A DNA stretch of 11,531 bases from Cenarchaeum sp. SB0662_bin_33 (GTDB lineage Archaea; Thermoproteota; Nitrososphaeria; Nitrososphaerales; Nitrosopumilaceae), in the NCBI GenBank assembly GCA_009840065.1, contig VXON01000019.1:1-11531 (forward strand), given 5' to 3'. The position numbers were made by a program, and so were the translations under genes. Of the stretch, positions 7,038-11,531 are shown in pieces; positions within the stretch are counted from its first letter, which is position 1, and every line of letters starts with the position of its first letter. Under the pieces are notes generated by a model that worked only from the letters and a program-made list of their open reading frames with translations, ran no database searches and was not told where the DNA came from.

Positions 7038-7808
7038 TTGGAACTAGATGAAATTTTAAGGTCTCTGGAACTACACAAGATAGACTCTGCGCAGGCCCGC
7101 AAGATGCTGTCATTATATTCAATAGAGAAGCTGGAAAACTTGGTTCGCTTGGATGTCGGTCGGGCGCACCGTCGCAGGGTTCCCGAGGTGATACTTGCAG
7201 AGTCAAAACAACTCTCCGACATCAAGTTGATTATAGAACGGCATACCTTAAACTCACTAATGATCTCTAGAATCAAATCCGATGTCATAGACGAGGTTAT
7301 ATCCTTCTCCAAATCCCTAGGGTATGATATGGATACAGGCCAGAACTGTAGCAGCATACTGTTATGGCGTAAACCCCTGACTCCCACGAGTGGTTTGGTG
7401 GGAATCTTGACTGCCGGCACATCAGATATACCAATAGCTGAAGAGGCACGTCTGGCATGCAAGGCAATGCAGTGTGATACCATATGTGAGTATGATGTGG
7501 GCGTGGCCGGCCTGCATAGGGTATTCCCGGCCCTAAAAGAGATGATAAAGGCCGAGGCTGACTGCATAGTGGTGGCTGCAGGCATGGAGGGCACCCTATC
7601 TACGCTGGTAGCCTCGCTTGTGGATATTCCGGTTATAGGGGTGCCCGTGTCTGTGGGGTATGGGTATGGCTCTGGCGGCACGGCTGCCCTCTCATCAATG
7701 CTACAGAGCTGCGCCCTGGGATTGACCGTTGTAAACATAGATGGGGGTGTGGCTGCCGGTGCCGCAGCAGCTAAAATAGCCAAGCATAGAATCTGTAAAG
7801 CGGACTGA
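7038..7808 (+). CDS. larB: LarB, nicotinate adenine dinucleotide carboxylase/hydrolase
   Basis: First step of nickel-pincer cofactor synthesis: carboxylates the pyridine ring of nicotinic acid adenine dinucleotide and hydrolyses the phosphoanhydride, yielding the mononucleotide that LarE sulfurates. The 256 residues match the family. The N-terminal part has LDVGRAHRRRVPEVI (38-52). The PurE-like C-terminal domain has LTAGTSDIPIAEEA (124-137), AGLHRVF (157-163), AAGMEGTLSTLVASLVDIPV (180-199) and SCALGLTVVNIDGG (224-237). Cys225 in that motif aligns with the catalytic cysteine (Cys221) of the Lactiplantibacillus enzyme. The start is a TTG 7 nt after the mdh stop; no ATG is available in frame nearby. 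It is encoded apart from larC-larE but diverges from the same short promoter region, which suggests joint control. Confidence 0.92.
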   Translation: MELDEILRSLELHKIDSAQARKMLSLYSIEKLENLVRLDVGRAHRRRVPEVILAESKQLSDIKLIIERHTLNSLMISRIKSDVIDEVISFSKSLGYDMDTGQNCSSILLWRKPLTPTSGLVGILTAGTSDIPIAEEARLACKAMQCDTICEYDVGVAGLHRVFPALKEMIKAEADCIVVAAGMEGTLSTLVASLVDIPVIGVPVSVGYGYGSGGTAALSSMLQSCALGLTVVNIDGGVAAGAAAAKIAKHRICKAD

Positions 7809-7810
7809 TG

Positions 7811-7830
7811 CCTGGCATATATTCCCCAGG
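7811..7830 (+). terminator. Weak hairpin just after larB
   Basis: CCTGG and CCAGG arms of five base pairs enclose a 10-nt AT-rich loop, beginning 2 nt after the larB stop, with only a short TTCTT following. It could assist termination of mdh-larB, but it is short and may be chance. Confidence 0.25.
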
Positions 7831-7878
7831 TTCTTCCCGCAGGAACGAATGATTCAGGTATGCGAAATTGTTAATGAT

Positions 7879-7886
7879 TTTACATA
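7879..7886 (+). promoter_or_regulatory. Possible TATA box in the larB-downstream spacer
   Basis: TTTACATA lies in an AT-rich patch. A start 26-31 nt downstream would fall near the GGGAGGTG motif at 7905-7912 and the small ORF that follows. It is a weak match to the archaeal consensus. Confidence 0.2.
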
Positions 7887-7922
7887 ATTGCACTTGGCTG
7901 CATTGGGAGGTGTAGTCCTATC

Positions 7923-8027
7923 ATGGCCGGTACCGCCCATCCTGGGTTTACCCACAGGTTTTCTGTCTGCGGAATTTTGGCGCCCCGGTTTGTGCGCCCC
8001 CGACGGATGTGGACCCAAGACCGGTAA
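7923..8027 (+). CDS. Doubtful 34-codon ORF with strong Shine-Dalgarno
   Basis: This lies in the 373-base spacer 7809-8181, which holds no recognised gene. GGGAGGTG at 7905-7912 matches the 16S anti-Shine-Dalgarno well and is 10 nt before this ATG. The product begins MAGTAHPGFTHRFSV and ends in an arginine-rich stretch; it is not recognised. It overlaps, in another frame, the ORF 8009-8089 with a CxxC motif, so a broken or frameshifted small gene is possible. The whole spacer is more GC-rich by eye than the spacer near 9400, so a structured RNA is an alternative. Confidence 0.2.
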   Translation: MAGTAHPGFTHRFSVCGILAPRFVRPRRMWTQDR

Positions 8028-8089
8028 AACAGGACAAATTCCACGCCTGCTCCAGATGCAAAGACCACCATCTGCCTAGCGTAGTTTGA
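8009..8089 (+). CDS. Doubtful 26-residue CxxC/HH mini-ORF
   Basis: A GTG-initiated reading of 26 residues contains FHACSRCKDHHLPSVV, a CxxCKxHH arrangement resembling half of a zinc-binding site. The frame is open back to a TAG at 7914-7916 and holds two more cysteines, but has no better start codon. It is either the end of a small metal-binding protein gene disrupted upstream or a chance motif. No family is recognised. Confidence 0.15.
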   Translation: MDPRPVKQDKFHACSRCKDHHLPSVV

Positions 8090-8181
8090 CTATCTGATGG
8101 TATGAGTATACAAACTAGTGGTTTACTGCCAAATGGAGAGTTTAGGGCATAACCAAAGTCCATACTGTATGTGGTGTACGC

Positions 8182-9174
8182 TCAAGTGCTTTTTGGAGTA
8201 CGCATCATTTTGTATGCCTTGACACCAAACAAGGTCGGTGCCACCACATACATAACCACATTTATTGTTATTACCACTATTCCCAAGGCCAGTACTGATA
8301 CTTCAGAACCCGCTTCGGCCAGACTCATGATGGATAATGAGGCTAGCATGGGAGTAATTGCAACACCCACAAGTTCACGAAATGCAGGATACTCTCTCTC
8401 CAAATCGGCTATCTGTGGAGATAACATATAGTATACCTGGTTAAAGCCAACCATGAATGAGTCTCCGGATGTGGTACTCAGTAGTGTGTTGTCACGAATC
8501 TCCCTCAGGTATTGTACCTGGGGGGCCAACTCGGTACCAAAGGCTGCCGTGGCAATCAGGCACGACCCACCACCAGTGGATGTCGGTATGACCTCACACT
8601 GTCCATCAACTAGTTGGGTTCCCTCTCCACACACTATGGGTTCTGGTTCAGGCTCAGGTTCCGGCTCTGGAGGAGGTGGAGGAGGTATAGGTTCTGGTTC
8701 AGGCTCAGGTTCCGGCTCCGGTGATATTATTTCACAAGTATCTCCAACCAACATGGTACCCTCACCACAGTTTGGAAGTACTGGTTCCGGTTCCGGCTCA
8801 ACCCGTATATAGGATATTACGGCCTCAACATCATCTGCATTATATGTAAGTAAAATTGTATAATCACCACCATCTGTCCAAAGTGGTCCTCCGGCAACTA
8901 TATCAATCCTAAACTCACCACTATCTACATCCACCATGGCTTGGCTGAATCCAACTCTGTTTCCTGTGGGACTAATTATTTGGGCAACAACTGCGCCTAG
9001 AAGGTCCGGGTCTACATCCTTTATTGAACCGGTTACTGTAATGATATCACCTTCTGCATATGATTCGTCATCAATGAAGAATGTGATTGGTGGTATGTTG
9101 TGATTGTCTGCAAATGCTAAACTACCAGTACCAGCTAAAATAATAACTGCTAATAGGGTAGCCTGCACTTTCAT
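8182..9174 (-). CDS. Secreted CFI-box-CTERM protein with Pro-Glu repeat linker
   Basis: A 330-residue exported protein, probably surface anchored; exact role unknown. The signal peptide is about residues 1-22 (ends SLAFA). Residues 30-125 are the same beta-sandwich module as in the PEFG proteins (GGPLWTDGGDYTILLTY). Two copies of a CGEGTxLV...C motif (Cys136/Cys147 and Cys182/Cys193) flank a stalk of PEPEPEP and polyproline (about 125-180). The C-terminal region starts at SCLIATAAFGTELAPQVQYL (204-223), the CFI-box type seen in many thaumarchaeal exported proteins. It ends with a hydrophobic helix (about 292-316) and a short basic tail. The stalk is encoded by a 51-nt direct repeat prone to length change. 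The ATG is 31 nt after a minus-strand TATA-like box, suggesting a leaderless mRNA. It stands alone as a transcription unit. Confidence 0.85.
   Translation of the reverse strand: MKVQATLLAVIILAGTGSLAFADNHNIPPITFFIDDESYAEGDIITVTGSIKDVDPDLLGAVVAQIISPTGNRVGFSQAMVDVDSGEFRIDIVAGGPLWTDGGDYTILLTYNADDVEAVISYIRVEPEPEPVLPNCGEGTMLVGDTCEIISPEPEPEPEPEPIPPPPPPEPEPEPEPEPIVCGEGTQLVDGQCEVIPTSTGGGSCLIATAAFGTELAPQVQYLREIRDNTLLSTTSGDSFMVGFNQVYYMLSPQIADLEREYPAFRELVGVAITPMLASLSIMSLAEAGSEVSVLALGIVVITINVVMYVVAPTLFGVKAYKMMRTPKST
8639..8718. repeat. Direct DNA repeat encoding the Pro-Glu stalk
   Basis: Two identical 29-nt copies, 8639-8667 and 8690-8718, lie 51 nt apart. That is 17 codons, so gain or loss of a unit keeps the frame. 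A more degenerate GGTTCCGGTTCC stretch follows near 8784. The copies encode PEPEPEPEP on the minus strand, separated by a polyproline run. Confidence 0.8.
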
Positions 9175-9197
9175 ATACTGCGTTTATACAGTTCATG

Positions 9198-9205
9198 TAT
9201 AAATG
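9198..9205 (-). promoter_or_regulatory. TATA-like box of the CFI-box gene
   Basis: On the minus strand CATTTATA begins 31 nt before the ATG at 9174, the same spacing as for larC and mdh. A second AT element (TGTATAAAC) is too close to the start to serve. Confidence 0.5.
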
Positions 9206-9271
9206 TATTATTAACTGCCGGTTATCGGATGATCGGTCAAATTCTGGTGTAGTATCCCAAAAGAATGGACT

Positions 9272-9496
9272 TTAACGGTATTTGATGGTCGTTTGGTGTG
9301 TTTGTGACAGTGTTTTCGACAAAGTCCGACATTTGGCGTTCATGTATGGGCAGAATTCAGTCTGAAATCTGTACGAAGTCACGAAAACAGTATCCGAAAT
9401 ATACACAAATTTAATATTCCAGATAGGATCTGAAAATTTTTCCACTTCTAGTACGTACATATCGATTAACGTTTTTCCACTTTCTGCGCGCGTCAT
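9272..9496 (-). CDS. Doubtful 74-residue hypothetical ORF
   Basis: The only sizeable ORF in the 471-base spacer 9175-9645. It begins with an ATG (MTRAESGKTLIDMYVLEVEK), has no recognised domain, no signal peptide and no clear Shine-Dalgarno. TTTATTTA on the minus strand at 9582-9575 would give a 5' leader of about 55 nt. The spacer is AT-rich by eye compared with neighbouring genes. It could be a small real gene or random open frame. Confidence 0.2.
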   Translation of the reverse strand: MTRAESGKTLIDMYVLEVEKFSDPIWNIKFVYISDTVFVTSYRFQTEFCPYMNAKCRTLSKTLSQTHQTTIKYR

Positions 9497-9567
9497 ATAA
9501 TAAAATCCAATTATGTGGCGGAAGATTCAACTACAAAGAGCAGACAACATAAACAGGATAGGTGTCG

Positions 9568-9582
9568 TTTATAAATAAATTA
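9568..9582. promoter_or_regulatory. AT-rich box readable as TATA on both strands
   Basis: TTTATAAATAAA reads as a good TATA element in the plus direction, and as TTTATTTATAAA in the minus direction. Downstream on the plus strand, 29 nt after the box, is an ATG (9597) opening a 26-codon ORF that runs antisense into the end of the FN3 gene. On the minus strand the same box could serve the ORF 9272-9496. No product is assigned. Confidence 0.3.
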
Positions 9583-9645
9583 GACTGTAGAAATTTATGC
9601 GTATTGCCATTAGGAGGTCGGACAACATTTGTAGTATGGGTGATT

Positions 9646-11531
9646 TTACTCGGCCACAACATGAGGCAGATGAATGATAGAGTAGTAGGAGCCGTCAACT
9701 AATATGTACTTGTGTGTGGTAGTTTTCTTCCCATTGATTACTGTATCAACAACATAGTCCGAATATGCAATATCACCTGCGTCATTTAGTGTTGTGTTTC
9801 CCAGCGCAGCCGGGTGTGCTGAGGCTATGGCCGGTATAGCATCTGCGAGGGCAGCCGTATTAGCTAGCAAACCTAACTCATCAAACGTTTTTCCAATTAT
9901 TTGTATAGCATCATATGCCGCATATGAATAAAGACCTGCGTTTGGCACTATTTGGTTTATTTTAGCATTAATCTCATTTTTTGGCGGAGTGGGGGTTATG
10001 GTAGTAAAATTAACTACAGACATGAATTCCCGTCTTGTATTATTATCCAAAATAAAATCTATGTCTGTATCTGAATGATACCATTTAATTTTCGAAAGTG
10101 ATTCATGCAACATTGCGGTATCAACTATATCTTTAATTTCGTCAAAACTAAATGTAACGACGGCAGTAGTTGAATCTGGACGCAGATTATGCTGAATTTG
10201 TGCTATAACTTCATCATATTCGGTTGTATTCGGATGGTATTTTATTTCGTCAAGTACAATACTGCTGTTAGTAAGTGACGCACGTAGTGCGTCATTTAAT
10301 GCAACACCCCAGACATCATCACGAATCACCGATATAACATGCGATATTCCATCATGTTGAAGAGCTGCTGCATATATCTTGGCAGTGTTACTATCATCTA
10401 TAGTGGTTCTGAATACCGTATCATCATGGGCAAGTGTTGGTGCCGTCGAACCATAACTTATAACAAGTAGGTCATTATCATAGATATACTCCATGGCTCC
10501 ATCCAGAGATGCGCTGGTGGCAGGACCAACTACAGTTTTTATGCCTGCATCATTAAATGCACTGACACCAGTTAAGCCGCCGGATGCAGAGCTGTCGTCA
10601 TTGTATATAAATATACCAAGCCGCCAAGCGCGATTATGCATCTCCAAATATCTGTTGAACTCATCCACGGCATAATGTATTACCTCAGTTATCGTCTGCC
10701 CTTCATTTGCTAAAGCGCCGGTAGATGATACAATTACCCCAATATTCATTGTAGTAATATTCACTGGGTGTGTTGATGTGGGTATGCCTATGCCCTGTTC
10801 AGCAACAGCTTCTATAACAAGATCAGTGATTGGTATTATTCTAAAGTCATAAACAACATTGTTTGTTAGATTCGTAATTATAATCGAGGAGGATGAGTCC
10901 CAATATAGAAAGTTTTGCCAAAAACCGGCATGCTCTCTATATTGTACAATGTAACCTGTAGCATTTTGACCTTCCATTTGAGATGCATTCCAGCTAAGTA
11001 TCACACGTCCATTATCGGGCGCCACTAGAAAGTTTGTAAATCTAGGCGAAATAGAGAGAGTATTAAGCAGTATGTCATCCGAGTCTGTTGTAACATCAAA
11101 CGCAGCATATAGGATAGAGACAACGTTTGATGGTTTTCCCGTTCCCATGGCATTTACGGCGCTCACGCGGAACTCGTATGTCGTGCCGTCGGTCAGGCCG
11201 GTAACCGTCGCAGAGGTGGTGGTACTGGTGCCATCTGCATATACGGACCAGGAACCACCCTCTGCCCTGTATTCGATGGTATAGTCGGTGATGGTACGTC
11301 CACCATTACTACTAGGTGTGAGCCATGACAGGACGACTCCGGAATCTTCCGACACTACGGTTAACTTTGGAGCGCTGGGTACTGTATATGAGGGAGTGGC
11401 CGTGGTCGAATGTGTAGTGACTGGTGTTGAATGTGTAGTGACTTGGTCACCATAGGGAGCAGTAGATGCAACGCCCGATGCGGTTCCGGTTCCTGCTCCA
11501 TTTACGGCGCTCACGCGGAACTCGTATGTCG
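9646..11531 (-). CDS. FN3-repeat protein fused to periplasmic binding protein type 1 domain (5' partial)
   Basis: The reading frame runs off the right edge, so the N-terminus (and any signal peptide) is missing. The GTG at 11514 is an internal Val codon. Numbering from that Val: the end of one FN3 domain (1-18), a Thr/Ser/His linker (TTHSTPVTTHST, 26-37) likely to be glycosylated, a complete FN3 domain (46-136, ending DGTTYEFRVSAVNAMGTG), a divergent FN3-like domain (about 158-252, GYIVQYREHAGFWQN), and then about 256-622. This last part resembles substrate-binding proteins of the branched-chain amino acid ABC transporter type: IGVIVSSTGALANEGQ, VVGPATSASLDGAMEYI, VISYGSTAPTLAHDDTVFRT, YAAYDAIQIIGK. 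No PEFG or transmembrane anchor is seen at the C-terminus. Likely extracellular ligand binding plus adhesion; substrate unknown, and no transporter genes lie alongside. Confidence 0.82.
   Translation of the reverse strand, partial: TYEFRVSAVNGAGTGTASGVASTAPYGDQVTTHSTPVTTHSTTATPSYTVPSAPKLTVVSEDSGVVLSWLTPSSNGGRTITDYTIEYRAEGGSWSVYADGTSTTTSATVTGLTDGTTYEFRVSAVNAMGTGKPSNVVSILYAAFDVTTDSDDILLNTLSISPRFTNFLVAPDNGRVILSWNASQMEGQNATGYIVQYREHAGFWQNFLYWDSSSSIIITNLTNNVVYDFRIIPITDLVIEAVAEQGIGIPTSTHPVNITTMNIGVIVSSTGALANEGQTITEVIHYAVDEFNRYLEMHNRAWRLGIFIYNDDSSASGGLTGVSAFNDAGIKTVVGPATSASLDGAMEYIYDNDLLVISYGSTAPTLAHDDTVFRTTIDDSNTAKIYAAALQHDGISHVISVIRDDVWGVALNDALRASLTNSSIVLDEIKYHPNTTEYDEVIAQIQHNLRPDSTTAVVTFSFDEIKDIVDTAMLHESLSKIKWYHSDTDIDFILDNNTRREFMSVVNFTTITPTPPKNEINAKINQIVPNAGLYSYAAYDAIQIIGKTFDELGLLANTAALADAIPAIASAHPAALGNTTLNDAGDIAYSDYVVDTVINGKKTTTHKYILVDGSYYSIIHLPHVVAE
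11151..11531. repeat. Near-identical FN3-coding DNA repeat
   Basis: A 33-nt stretch at 11151-11183 recurs exactly at 11499-11531 and is cut by the window edge. The spacing is 348 nt (116 codons), in frame. It encodes the TYEFRVSAVN end of successive FN3 domains. Such DNA-level identity suggests recent duplication or gene conversion, with more copies likely beyond the window. Confidence 0.85.

Noticed and set aside
6845..7783. 312-codon minus-strand ORF opposite larB and the end of mdh
   Set aside because: Long but antisense to two enzymes with intact catalytic motifs. Its product is low-complexity and serine/alanine-rich with no domain.
7905..7965. tRNA-like appearance (GGTGTAGTCCTATCATGG)
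   Set aside because: No acceptor stem, anticodon arm or TTCGAAT-type loop can be matched at the right spacing.
7900..8080. RNase P or SRP RNA in the larB-downstream spacer
   Set aside because: The conserved RNase P and SRP motifs I know are not present on either strand.
8639..8718. CRISPR-like repeat
   Set aside because: There are only two close copies in a coding frame, period 51 nt, with a proline-coding spacer. It is a protein stalk repeat.
8453..8812. Plus-strand ORF rich in Gly-Ser repeats
   Set aside because: It is the antisense reading of the Pro-Glu stalk of the CFI-box gene, whose signal peptide, modules and anchor make the minus strand convincing.
11512..11514. GTG as start codon of the FN3/binding-protein gene
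   Set aside because: The frame continues upstream to the window edge with TYEFR, the expected preceding residues of an FN3 domain, so this Val is internal.

Overview
The window looks like chromosomal DNA of an ammonia-oxidising-type archaeon (Nitrososphaerota/Thaumarchaeota). Three secreted proteins end in the PEFG-CTERM anchor, which is typical of this group. A fourth carries a thaumarchaeal-style CFI-box C-terminus. Promoters are archaeal TATA boxes placed about 31-34 nt upstream of start codons, as expected for leaderless mRNAs. By eye, base composition is intermediate (mid-40s % GC, not computed), so the genus is not assigned. The FN3-repeat surface protein would fit a host-associated relative such as a sponge symbiont, but that is only a suggestion.

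Layout. (1) 1-2917, plus strand: three consecutive small secreted PEFG-CTERM proteins built from beta-sandwich modules. Each has its own TATA-like box; the third is preceded by a 28-codon upstream ORF. (2) 2895-6016, minus strand: a tightly overlapping operon larC - larE - cysteine desulfurase. Its end overlaps the third PEFG gene tail to tail. (3) 6116-7808, plus strand: malate dehydrogenase followed directly by larB, divergent from larC across a 99-bp double promoter. (4) 7809-8181: intergenic, with a possible mini-gene or RNA. (5) 8182-9174, minus strand: secreted CFI-box protein with a Pro-Glu repeat linker. (6) 9175-9645: AT-rich intergenic with one doubtful ORF. (7) 9646-11531, minus strand: a large secreted protein, cut by the window edge, joining FN3 repeats to a periplasmic-binding-protein type 1 domain.

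The centre of the window is the most coherent unit. LarB, LarC and LarE are the three enzymes that make the nickel-pincer nucleotide (NPN) cofactor of LarA-type 2-hydroxyacid racemases. Here LarE has three cysteines placed as in the iron-sulfur type rather than the sacrificial-cysteine type. A cysteine desulfurase, a plausible sulfur source, overlaps its 3' end. Malate dehydrogenase shares a transcript direction with larB, so the unseen NPN enzyme of this organism may act on malate or a related hydroxyacid. No larA is present in the window. The flanking genes are cell-surface or exported proteins with no evident mechanistic link to the lar genes.
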